From Danxiaibacter sp048498555 (GTDB taxonomy: Bacteria; Bacteroidota; Bacteroidia; Chitinophagales; Chitinophagaceae), in NCBI GenBank assembly GCA_048498555.1, contig JBEHXT010000022.1:1-64000 (forward strand): 64,000 nucleotides of DNA, read 5' to 3'. Shown here in pieces: positions 8,425 to 17,239 of this stretch. The position numbers and the translations under genes are program-made. Below the pieces are notes generated by a model. That model made no database searches. It was not told where the DNA came from and worked only from the letters and a program-made list of their open reading frames with translations. Each line of letters starts with the position of its first letter. The stretch's first letter is position 1.

Positions 8425-10116
8425 TTATTGCACCAGCTCCGATTTCTTAATGCCTTGCCGAACCGGCTTGCAAGCAGCGCGCCATATAGGCCATGCAGCA
8501 AACAAAATGCAAATGCCAACAACAAGCGCTACAGCACCCTTATCCGCAATTACACCAAGTAACGCAACCCCTGCACCAACCACGGCAACGGCACCTGCAA
8601 TAATTTTAATACCAAAAACATTTTGCTCCTGCGCATCTGCATCGTTATGATGAGTTACCCCGCGGGATTTCTCTGCTACCGACACAAAACTATGCGCTGC
8701 GACGCTTCCTTTAAATGCATAGTATAATTCCCAACATAGCAATACAAATAACGGAATACCGACGCCCAATGCTGTTTCCCAAACACGGTTCAGTTTATGG
8801 CCAATAAGCTCTGCCCCGAACAACTTTAAAGCCAGGCTAATGATTAAGCCACACAATGAAGCACTGACAACAGAAGTTGCAGTTTGCCGCTTTGAATAAA
8901 GTGTCCAGATAATCGGGGCAAACAATGCACCTCCTGCAATGGACGCTGTACTCAGCACCATTTCTACGATCCCTCCTATCATCGGCACTAACATCGCAAT
9001 ACCTATGGTAATAGCACCGAATAACACAGTAAACACACGCGCCATCTTTATCAATGTTTTTTCGCTTGCATTTGGGCTAATCAGTTTTTTAAATACATCA
9101 TGCGCAAATACAATAGCCATCATATTGATCGTGGTATTGGCTTTACTTGCGCTGGCTGAAATCATACCGGACAATACTAACCCTATTAATCCCGCAGGCA
9201 ATACGCGTTGACACAACATCATGTATGCTCCTTCCGGCTGAAGCCCTGTAAGCGATGGATTAATCACACGATACAACATCGGTGGCAACATCCAGATAAA
9301 TGGGCTGATAAGATAAAGTATCGAAAATAAGTAAGCAACCTTGCGCGAGTTCTTCTCATTTGACACACTCGTGTAACGTTGCACATATGCCCAATTGCCA
9401 CCAATATACACAGTTTGATAGGCAAGGAATGCGAGAAAGAATCCAAAAGAATATTCTTCATTAAAGAATTTAAAAAAGCCATCAGGTGCGTGCTGAACAA
9501 AATTGGAAGCACCACCCGCTTCTTGAAATGCAATAGGAATAATAATAAGCACAGCAGCCGTTAATATTACAAACTGCACAACATCCGTAACAAGAACAGC
9601 CCATAATCCACCGGCTGAAGTATACAAAATAATAATGCCGCCAATTATAAGTATGCAGGTATTTAATGACAAAGGCGTAGCAACGCTTACCATTTTACCG
9701 ACAGGATATAATACGGAGGCCGTTGTAAACAGGCCGTGCAGCATAATAAGAAAAGTATAGAACTGCTGCGTTTTAGTACCCAGGCGTTTACCGATGTAAT
9801 CTGCCGCCGTTACTGCTCCTGTACGTTTCCACCTGGCGGCAATAAACATGGCAACAATAAGCCCGCCAATAACCATTGTCAATTGTATTCCGTTAGCAAC
9901 AAATCCACTTTTGTAAGCGATAGATCCCCACACAACAAATGTTCCCGCAGAAAAATAGCTGATGAACAACGATATGCTATTGATCATCCAGGGGGTAGAA
10001 CCGCCTGCTTCGAAAAAAGCAGATGAGTTTTTGCTGCCCATTCTTGTAAACATCATGCCGATACCTAATATCAACAATGCGAACACCGCCATCACGATAA
10101 AATCAAGTTGCCCCAT
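8425..10116 (-). CDS. Sodium:solute symporter (SSS family)
   Basis: A 563-residue inner-membrane protein with about 14 hydrophobic helices, typical of SSS transporters that take up sugars, uronates or sialic acid with sodium. The N-terminus (MGQLDFIVMAVFALLILGIG) is the first membrane helix, followed by the family-typical FFEAGGSTPWMINSISLFIS region. The C-terminal part has extra helices after a charged loop (about residues 455-490), as in longer SSS members. It is the last gene of PUL1, 70 bp after the six-hairpin-like gene, so it probably carries the monosaccharide released by that locus across the inner membrane. The substrate cannot be read from sequence. Confidence 0.93.
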   Translation of the reverse strand: MGQLDFIVMAVFALLILGIGMMFTRMGSKNSSAFFEAGGSTPWMINSISLFISYFSAGTFVVWGSIAYKSGFVANGIQLTMVIGGLIVAMFIAARWKRTGAVTAADYIGKRLGTKTQQFYTFLIMLHGLFTTASVLYPVGKMVSVATPLSLNTCILIIGGIIILYTSAGGLWAVLVTDVVQFVILTAAVLIIIPIAFQEAGGASNFVQHAPDGFFKFFNEEYSFGFFLAFLAYQTVYIGGNWAYVQRYTSVSNEKNSRKVAYLFSILYLISPFIWMLPPMLYRVINPSLTGLQPEGAYMMLCQRVLPAGLIGLVLSGMISASASKANTTINMMAIVFAHDVFKKLISPNASEKTLIKMARVFTVLFGAITIGIAMLVPMIGGIVEMVLSTASIAGGALFAPIIWTLYSKRQTATSVVSASLCGLIISLALKLFGAELIGHKLNRVWETALGVGIPLFVLLCWELYYAFKGSVAAHSFVSVAEKSRGVTHHNDADAQEQNVFGIKIIAGAVAVVGAGVALLGVIADKGAVALVVGICILFAAWPIWRAACKPVRQGIKKSELVQ

Positions 10117-10186
10117 ATAGCTAGTTTAGTTTTACTTGAAGATAATTATTCCGTGTTTCCGAATTGCAATTAGCGCAACTCCGTTT

Positions 10187-12763
10187 TTATTCGATTACAT
10201 ATACCTTTAATCCGTAGCCTTTTATTTCAGCCTTAAAAGACTCCCTTAACGGCGTGCTTTTTTTATCAGACAAATCGGTTATTGTTTTTTTCTGTAACTG
10301 ACTAACTGCTCCGGCTTGCTGAAGATTGATTGTGAGACCTGCCGTAGCCTGTTCATTGATATCATTCAGCAAAATGACAAACAATTTTTTCTTGTCCACA
10401 CTTTGCGCAAGTATGTATTCAACATTTGCATTATCGCAAGTAATCAATCCTTCGCGAATAATCAGATTAGCAGCTTCACCATATATCTTACCCGGTGCAA
10501 AACCATAGGATTCATGCGGCCCAACCTTTGGCGTAACAAACCCTCGGGGAAAAACCACTTCATTATTGGAACGCATTTGTGTTTCTGCCATAAGATAATC
10601 CGTAATCCATCCAATTTGCCACCAGGCATGATGTGGGTATGGCCCGGCACCTTTGTTCATCGTATTCCAATAATATGAAGCCACACTTGTTTTGCTGTCA
10701 ACAAACGCATCTCTTCCTATCGCAGCTGCACGAGCTTCCTCTATAAACATTTTATCACCGGTGAGCTGAAACATGCGAACAAACATACCCGCGTGGCTGC
10801 ATAACATAATCGGCCCGGCATGATTGGCTGATCCTAAAATACCACCATGTTCAAAGCTTAATCCAGATTGCGAAATCTGCCAGTCCTCCCGCTCAACTCC
10901 ATTCACCTGTTTTATTTTTGTACTTGCTACAGGCTGCGTATAAATTGACGTGAGGTACATTCTTGCAGTCTGAACAGCTGCGTCCTCGTATCTTTTATCT
11001 TTAGTGAGATCATACAGGTCAAGCAATGCCTGTGCAGATTGCCCTGTCGCAAAATCAGGCGCATAACGCGCATCGCCGCAAACCCCAATAAAATGGCCTG
11101 TTTCAACGGCGTTTTTAATGAACCAATCAGCGCCTTTCTTTGCCGCAGACAAATACTTTTCATCCTTGAGAATACGATAAGCAACAATCAGCCCATAGAA
11201 TGTCGGACGAAGATCTTTCAGATCTGTAAACAGGGGCTGTTGTGTATGCTTATCATAAGCTACTTCCCAATCGCCTTCAGGCTTCTGCCATTTAAGCAAC
11301 AGATCAGCGCCGAGCGCAAGCCGTTCTTTCAACGCTGAATTACCAGGTTCAAACAAGAGAATATTACCGATATCCAGCATGATATAATATGTGAGGCTAA
11401 CAGGCTCTACAAATTCGCCCCATTCTTCGGTAAATGTTTTTCTTTTGGACAGATAATACTGGCCGATAGCAGCACCGCGAAAGAAACCATTATCCGTTTG
11501 TTGCTGCGCCAGTTTAAAGTTCAATGCATAAGGCAACACACTATCTTTAAGAAACTGGTCCCCACTTAAATAAGCCAACATCCACATAGCGCCATAGTCA
11601 GAGTTTTTCATTGCATCACGATTGGATCCAACTACGCCGCCAAAATACGCCTGCCCTCCTATCTTCAAACCCTTATAATCCTCAACGCTCCACAGCGAAG
11701 TTTTTCTATCAACCAGGTAGTCGTGCATCTTTTCTATCCTGTTTACAAGCGCCTGTTTATTTTTTCTAAGAGCAAGTGTTTTATTGAAATCGTACACATC
11801 ATTTACCGCATGAGCCAACAGCTTGTTCCATTCACCATTCAAAAAACTGTAGCGGAAACCATATTCAATTTTGCTGCCTTCTTTCTTTAAAGAAGACGGC
11901 TCGCCTAAAACAGGATAATACATAGTTGGTGAAAATTGTGAGCGCCTGTTTTTATGAGAGATGCCAAGGAACCAATCTTCGTGGGTAAACTTATCATATG
12001 CCCAGGGGTCGCGGCCAAGGCCGGGATTGGGTATAACAGCAAGCGAAACATGTTCGTTAGTTGTAATGATCGGGCAAAAAGAACTCGCACAGCGTTCACG
12101 ATATACTACAGGCAACGGCGGTATACCTTGCCCATATCCATAACTCAATATCATATTTTTTTGCACCTGATTTCCCTGGAAGTAACCGGGCACAGTTGCC
12201 CATGCAATATCTTGTTCATTTATGGTCACAATTGACGGGCTTGCCAACGAATAATAACCGTCCTTTTTACAAACCATTTCCTGTTTCAATAATACATCAC
12301 CATTATATTCATCGTCTAACTTCCACTCTGTTTTAATGGTAGCTAAATCTGTTTCCTGCGTAAACAATACCGTGTTGCCTTGTTTAGACGCATTTGATGG
12401 ATAGAAATGCAATGCTTCACCAGCGGTATTAAGCGACACCGGTGATGTTGCCTGCTTCCAGCTATTGATCTGGTATTTGTATGATGTATCCGGCCAGGCC
12501 TTGCCGGTTATTGTCTTAAAAATTGTATCAGCCTGTTGATCTGGTTTTTGGGCCGTATACAACAAACTGTATTCGCCCGAAGGACTTCCAACCGACTGCC
12601 AGCGGCCATTGCTATTGTAGTCAACATTTTTAATTACCCATCCTTCAGTTTTTTTGATCCATGAAATACGAATATGCTTATTCGCTAACTCAATCACTTC
12701 ATCCTTAGCCAACGCGACACCCACAGCACCAACGAACGCGATAAACAACAAGATCTTCTTCAT
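10187..12763 (-). CDS. Secreted six-hairpin-glycosidase-like protein of PUL1
   Basis: An 858-residue exported protein with signal peptide MKKILLFIAFVGAVGVALA. The first about 330 residues look like a beta-sandwich (many strands: TEWKLDDEYNGDVLLKQEM, EYGFRYSFLNGEW). From about 340 to 720 there are repeated amphipathic helices with Gly/Tyr-rich turns (YGAMWMLAYLSGDQFL, YGLIVAYRILKDEKYLSAAKKGADWF, ATGQSAQALLDLYDLTKDKRYEDAA), the pattern of an (alpha/alpha)6 toroid. A small beta domain closes the chain. I do not recognise a specific glycoside hydrolase family and cannot point to catalytic acids. Within PUL1 a hydrolase or lyase role is likely. The ATG at 12763 begins the signal peptide; a TTG six bases upstream extends the frame. 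Confidence 0.75.
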   Translation of the reverse strand: MKKILLFIAFVGAVGVALAKDEVIELANKHIRISWIKKTEGWVIKNVDYNSNGRWQSVGSPSGEYSLLYTAQKPDQQADTIFKTITGKAWPDTSYKYQINSWKQATSPVSLNTAGEALHFYPSNASKQGNTVLFTQETDLATIKTEWKLDDEYNGDVLLKQEMVCKKDGYYSLASPSIVTINEQDIAWATVPGYFQGNQVQKNMILSYGYGQGIPPLPVVYRERCASSFCPIITTNEHVSLAVIPNPGLGRDPWAYDKFTHEDWFLGISHKNRRSQFSPTMYYPVLGEPSSLKKEGSKIEYGFRYSFLNGEWNKLLAHAVNDVYDFNKTLALRKNKQALVNRIEKMHDYLVDRKTSLWSVEDYKGLKIGGQAYFGGVVGSNRDAMKNSDYGAMWMLAYLSGDQFLKDSVLPYALNFKLAQQQTDNGFFRGAAIGQYYLSKRKTFTEEWGEFVEPVSLTYYIMLDIGNILLFEPGNSALKERLALGADLLLKWQKPEGDWEVAYDKHTQQPLFTDLKDLRPTFYGLIVAYRILKDEKYLSAAKKGADWFIKNAVETGHFIGVCGDARYAPDFATGQSAQALLDLYDLTKDKRYEDAAVQTARMYLTSIYTQPVASTKIKQVNGVEREDWQISQSGLSFEHGGILGSANHAGPIMLCSHAGMFVRMFQLTGDKMFIEEARAAAIGRDAFVDSKTSVASYYWNTMNKGAGPYPHHAWWQIGWITDYLMAETQMRSNNEVVFPRGFVTPKVGPHESYGFAPGKIYGEAANLIIREGLITCDNANVEYILAQSVDKKKLFVILLNDINEQATAGLTINLQQAGAVSQLQKKTITDLSDKKSTPLRESFKAEIKGYGLKVYVIE

Positions 12764-12890
12764 ACGCAAGATTTAGAAAGCTCAGGTTCAAAACCTGTAG
12801 CTCTATTGTAAACAATCAAACATTTTAAATATCCTGAATAATTCCCTACCTTATCCCCCATGCCTTACACCTGATATCTTTCCCGAAACA

Positions 12891-15170
12891 TTATTCATAA
12901 CATCGCACCTCAAACACTGCCGCAGGGGAGTTTTCAGACGGATGTTCAACACGGATAGACAGACGGCTTGTGGTTACCGCCTCTTCAAAAACTATTTCAT
13001 TTCTTGTCTGGTAGTTGCCTTTCTTTTCAAACAACAAGTTCTCTTTATCATCATAGATAGCATAGTTGCGAACACAGAAAGGCATCACATTTTCCGGATG
13101 AGACATCAATACTGATTCCATCGGATGATCAAAATCTGAATCGAAACTTAGCTGGATTTTTTTTAAGTGTTGAGGATTCTGCCATGTTATCGTTAATGCG
13201 GGTGATTGATCTGCAAAGTCAGCCACCCAGGCGTTTGGCAGGCTCGAAGGCCGCGCAATACCGTTGCGGATATTCACTGCTTTGAAAACCTGCAACGGAT
13301 GATCAAATTTGATGGCAAGATTTTGTCCTGCGGGCCTGCGTTGCGGGCACCAGAATTCAAAGCTATCCATTCCGGTTTCAACCGGCGCTTCTTGCTTGCC
13401 ATAGTTGGAAACCGCAGCATTAACCGTGTTAAACACACTCAACATACCAGTGACTCTTTTTTCAGAACGAGAGATGCGAACACCGGGAGATTTATGTAAG
13501 ATCACAAAAACATATTGAGGCTTTTCCACTTCTAAATCCGTTTTCAGTTCAAGACAATTTTTGCCTGCCTGTAAAGGAAATTCTAATGTGGCTATGCTTG
13601 TATCGGGCGTGAAACTGTTTAAATGTGATGACGTTCTGATTTCGGCTTGTAATGTTGACGGGGCATCAGCATATGCATGAAAATAAATTGCAGGAATTTT
13701 GCCTTTTTCAACAGGAATCATTTGTGCTACCGACAAATCCAACGGCACTTCTTTCACGTCTTCTTCCAGCTCTTCAAGTTGCAACTCGCTGCTGGCGCTA
13801 ATTTCAGCCTGATGAACAAGATCCTTTTCGTCAATTACATCAACACCGGGAATATATTGCCCAATGCCGGCAAGTGACCGCTGCAATTCAATCAACTTAT
13901 CTTCCGGCAACAAGTCAGCGGGTTTACATGCATACTTGTTACACAATACAGCCGCCATTGCAGAAGCCTGCGCAACATACGCACTTGTAGCCATAACACG
14001 TGATGACCCGAAAGCCACATGTGACACGCTGATGATGCGCCCTGCAAGAAACAGGTTTTTGATATTCTTTGAGTATAGGCTGCGATACGGAATCTGATAG
14101 ATGCCCTTACCGTGCCATTGGTTACAGCCTGGCGCGCTGGAATAGATGCCGTCAGAAGGATGCAGGTCAATGCTCCATCCACCAAAAGCAACCGCATCGA
14201 AGTGAGTCCGCTGCTCTACAATATCCTGTTGGCGCATAATATAATCACCTATAAAACGGCGGCTCTCGCGTTTGCCGGGAATCATACCAACCCATTCCAG
14301 TGTAAGGGTTTCTGCTTCCGGAAATTTTCCTGAGTTTTTGATATAGTTCCAAACACCATAAACAATTTTCCACAATTCCCATTTAATCTTTTCTGTGTCA
14401 TGCACCGTATCTAGCCTGCCTCCATATTCTATCCACCAAAGCTTACAACCAAACTCCTGCGAATTAAAACTCCTAAAGCGGGGAATCTTTGTTATATCAT
14501 CCAGCGCAAATGAAGGTGGCACAAACTTAACAGGCACACCTGTATCTTTCGAATAGAAATACAATGAATGGCCGAGTAATTCTCCATACTCGTGCGTTGG
14601 AGCAAACTGCTCACCAAACTCATCTTTACTCTCCGCACCCATTCTGAATGCTGCACCGGATAAGAATCCCACAACTCCATCGCCTGAGGCATCACAAAAA
14701 AGCGGTGCATGCAATTCAAAGGAAGTCTGGCTCTGGCTACAATATGCTTTTACAAACTCAATGGTATCATTATCTTTCTTCGCCACATCGTACACAGATG
14801 TATTCAACAGCAACTCAATATTCGGCTCACTCACCACCTTATCCAATAATATCATGTCCATTATTATCGGGTTGCCTTCAGGATTGCGATATGTATTCTC
14901 AACCAGGATTTCATCGATCACACCGCCTTCCCTGGCCCAACGATTGTTATTGCCCATATGAGATGTTGCCCCCAGCACCCAAAGCCGTACTTCGCTGCTT
15001 GAATTGCCTCCCAGCACACTCCTATCCTGCACCAATACTACTTTCAAACCCTGCCTGGCCGCAGTTATAGCACAGCACACGCCCGACAATCCGCCTCCCG
15101 TTATAACCAAATCCGCATGTATTTTAATGAGGGGAAATGAACGGCTATCCCTGCCTTCTGATTGTATCAT
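12891..15170 (-). CDS. FAD-dependent oxidoreductase (FAD_oxidored type) of PUL1
   Basis: A 759-residue flavoprotein. The dinucleotide-binding beta-alpha-beta unit is at residues 20-48 with GGGLSG (25-30) and a VVLVQDR strand end. VLGGNSSSE (52-60) and the DASGDGVVGFLSGA motif near residue 160 are typical of the large FAD_oxidored family (PF12831). The segment FLAGRIISVSHVAFGSSRVM near 390 completes the FAD site. The last about 250 residues are beta-rich and resemble carbohydrate-binding sandwich domains. No signal peptide is seen, so the protein may act in the cytoplasm, unlike its secreted neighbours. It lies 44 bp after the large esterase gene. An oxidative step on a sugar is possible, but the reaction is unknown. 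Confidence 0.85.
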   Translation of the reverse strand: MIQSEGRDSRSFPLIKIHADLVITGGGLSGVCCAITAARQGLKVVLVQDRSVLGGNSSSEVRLWVLGATSHMGNNNRWAREGGVIDEILVENTYRNPEGNPIIMDMILLDKVVSEPNIELLLNTSVYDVAKKDNDTIEFVKAYCSQSQTSFELHAPLFCDASGDGVVGFLSGAAFRMGAESKDEFGEQFAPTHEYGELLGHSLYFYSKDTGVPVKFVPPSFALDDITKIPRFRSFNSQEFGCKLWWIEYGGRLDTVHDTEKIKWELWKIVYGVWNYIKNSGKFPEAETLTLEWVGMIPGKRESRRFIGDYIMRQQDIVEQRTHFDAVAFGGWSIDLHPSDGIYSSAPGCNQWHGKGIYQIPYRSLYSKNIKNLFLAGRIISVSHVAFGSSRVMATSAYVAQASAMAAVLCNKYACKPADLLPEDKLIELQRSLAGIGQYIPGVDVIDEKDLVHQAEISASSELQLEELEEDVKEVPLDLSVAQMIPVEKGKIPAIYFHAYADAPSTLQAEIRTSSHLNSFTPDTSIATLEFPLQAGKNCLELKTDLEVEKPQYVFVILHKSPGVRISRSEKRVTGMLSVFNTVNAAVSNYGKQEAPVETGMDSFEFWCPQRRPAGQNLAIKFDHPLQVFKAVNIRNGIARPSSLPNAWVADFADQSPALTITWQNPQHLKKIQLSFDSDFDHPMESVLMSHPENVMPFCVRNYAIYDDKENLLFEKKGNYQTRNEIVFEEAVTTSRLSIRVEHPSENSPAAVFEVRCYE

Positions 15171-15214
15171 TCTTGTTGTTTTGACTTATTATAAAACCAA
15201 TTCGTTTGCAGATA

Positions 15215-17227
15215 TTATTTTTTGTCTTCCGTAATACCTTTCCAATCATCTGTCCTGAATGGAGATAGCGGGAATCCTTCTTTATTGTAAATATTGGCAC
15301 CATTGCCCTCCACGGGGCTTCCGGCCCAGGCATACCTTACTGCAACAGGATTTGCTATTGACTTATGCCACACAAGTATTTCATTATTGCGGATGAGCGC
15401 TTGTGCCCATATAAAGCGATGATCATTAGCTGCAATGGCAAAACCTTTTGCAACAGCTCCTCTTACCACCAACCCATTCCGAATATTGTTCACCTTTATA
15501 TAGATCGTATCTTTTTGAATGCGGTAAGATTGATACAAAGGAGACGTTTGCATTGTAGTATCGCCATATACAAGTTGCTCGGAAGCTGCTGCGAGGCGTT
15601 TACCAGCAGTTTGTTTATCGGTAGGGTGAACATCATAAGGATTGCCAACGTCAACGGTAACAGCCATACCTGTGTTAGGCGTTGAAAGTGTTTTTGTTTG
15701 TGCCTCTCTCAATTCAGCCCAATCGCTCTCTACAGGATTCTCAGTCAGCTTGCCATATCCTGCCAACTGCACAAACAGAAAAGGAAGGTTGCCCTGGTTA
15801 AACTGTTGCCGCCAGTTGTTGATCATCAACGGCAACAATTCTCTGTATTGAAATGCGCGGCCGGCATTTGCTTCACCCTGGTACCAGGTAAACCCTTTTA
15901 ACCCCAGTCCTTTAAATGGCGCTATCATGGCATTATATAATGCAGCCGGCTGCCAGGATAAAGAAGGCGTTGCTATCTGATTTGGATATTGATCAACGCT
16001 CAATCCAACAGCATATTTCCATTCACCGGCAAGAGGAATTGTTATTGACTGATCAGAAGCAACAAGCGGTTCTATCCGCAAGTCGGCTGCATTCCTGCTT
16101 TGAAAGCCAATGATCTTGTCGAAATTTTCCAGGCGGATAACAATTGTATTTTCTCCTTCATGAATCAATTCTTTTGGAACCATATAGGTGCGCCTTCCGG
16201 GCGCCCATGAAGTTGAGCCTGCAACAGTACCATTGATCCATGTAACATCACGCTCATTCAATGTTTCCATATTCAATACAAGGTCCATTCCAGTAAGCGC
16301 TGCCGGCACATAAAAATTTTTCCTCAACCAAATACTTCCCTTATAGTTTGCCAAGGTATCTGTGAACAGTGATGGCATGATGGCCTTGCCCCAATTCAAC
16401 GAGTTAAATGCGGGGCTGTACCATTTTTCAACATACCCTTTGTCCAACGACTGCAACGCAGCCTGGTATTGCCGCATGCTATCAGCATAGAGCGACTGTA
16501 GCGCCTGCACACTTTTACCTTCAGCATTTTGTTTTAATACAAGTGCTGTTCTTTCTTTAAAATCCTGACGGGATGCAATTGAATCAAATGCTGTCCATGC
16601 CTCTATCGGTGTTCCCCCCCAGGAAGAATGAATGATACCGATGGGCACTTTATACTTCTCATATAACTGCTTTGCAAAAAAGAAAGCCACAGCTGAACAT
16701 TCATACGTAGTAACCGGTGTAGAAACTTTCCAGGCAGCAGAATCAATATCGTCTTTTGGAAAGGAACTTACATTTTTGGGCACAGTAATAAATCGAATTG
16801 CCGGATAGTTAGCGTGCTGTAATTCATATGGCGCATTGAATGTCTTCAACATCGTCCACTCCATGTTGCTTTGCCCGGAACATAACCACACCTCACCTAT
16901 CATTATATTGTGGAAGGCAAATGATGAATCTGCTTTGATCAAGAGATCATAAGGGCCACCGGCCTCCATTGCAGGAAACACCGCCTGCCATTTACCAGCT
17001 TTGTCAGCTTTTGTTGTAGCATTCTTTCCAGCAAACGAAATTTGAAAAGTATAATTTGCCGGAGCCATTCCCCATATCTTAATGGGCTGCTTCCGCTGCA
17101 TCACCATATTATCACCAAAGAAGTGAGGCAACTGCACTTTTTGTGCAACCAAACTATTTGGTGCGGCCAATACAAGTGAACAGACTAGCAAGCCAACACT
17201 AAACCGTATTGTTTTGAATGAAGCCAT
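15215..17227 (-). CDS. Sialate O-acetylesterase-like SGNH esterase (large form)
   Basis: A 670-residue exported esterase with signal peptide ending near AAPNSLVAQ. The catalytic serine is S120 in GEVWLCSGQSNMEW. The QGE block (GFTWYQGEANAG) and the DVHPTDK block carry the other active-site residues (Asp and His). A jelly-roll insertion (about residues 305-400, GMDLVLNMETLNERDVTW) splits the catalytic domain, as in long sialate 9-O-acetylesterase relatives (SASA family, PF03629). The name comes from mammalian homologues; in plant-glycan loci such enzymes remove acetyl groups from hemicellulose or pectin side chains. It is translated 12 bp after the GH2 gene in PUL1. Confidence 0.9.
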   Translation of the reverse strand: MASFKTIRFSVGLLVCSLVLAAPNSLVAQKVQLPHFFGDNMVMQRKQPIKIWGMAPANYTFQISFAGKNATTKADKAGKWQAVFPAMEAGGPYDLLIKADSSFAFHNIMIGEVWLCSGQSNMEWTMLKTFNAPYELQHANYPAIRFITVPKNVSSFPKDDIDSAAWKVSTPVTTYECSAVAFFFAKQLYEKYKVPIGIIHSSWGGTPIEAWTAFDSIASRQDFKERTALVLKQNAEGKSVQALQSLYADSMRQYQAALQSLDKGYVEKWYSPAFNSLNWGKAIMPSLFTDTLANYKGSIWLRKNFYVPAALTGMDLVLNMETLNERDVTWINGTVAGSTSWAPGRRTYMVPKELIHEGENTIVIRLENFDKIIGFQSRNAADLRIEPLVASDQSITIPLAGEWKYAVGLSVDQYPNQIATPSLSWQPAALYNAMIAPFKGLGLKGFTWYQGEANAGRAFQYRELLPLMINNWRQQFNQGNLPFLFVQLAGYGKLTENPVESDWAELREAQTKTLSTPNTGMAVTVDVGNPYDVHPTDKQTAGKRLAAASEQLVYGDTTMQTSPLYQSYRIQKDTIYIKVNNIRNGLVVRGAVAKGFAIAANDHRFIWAQALIRNNEILVWHKSIANPVAVRYAWAGSPVEGNGANIYNKEGFPLSPFRTDDWKGITEDKK

Positions 17228-17239
17228 TTTTGTAAGACT

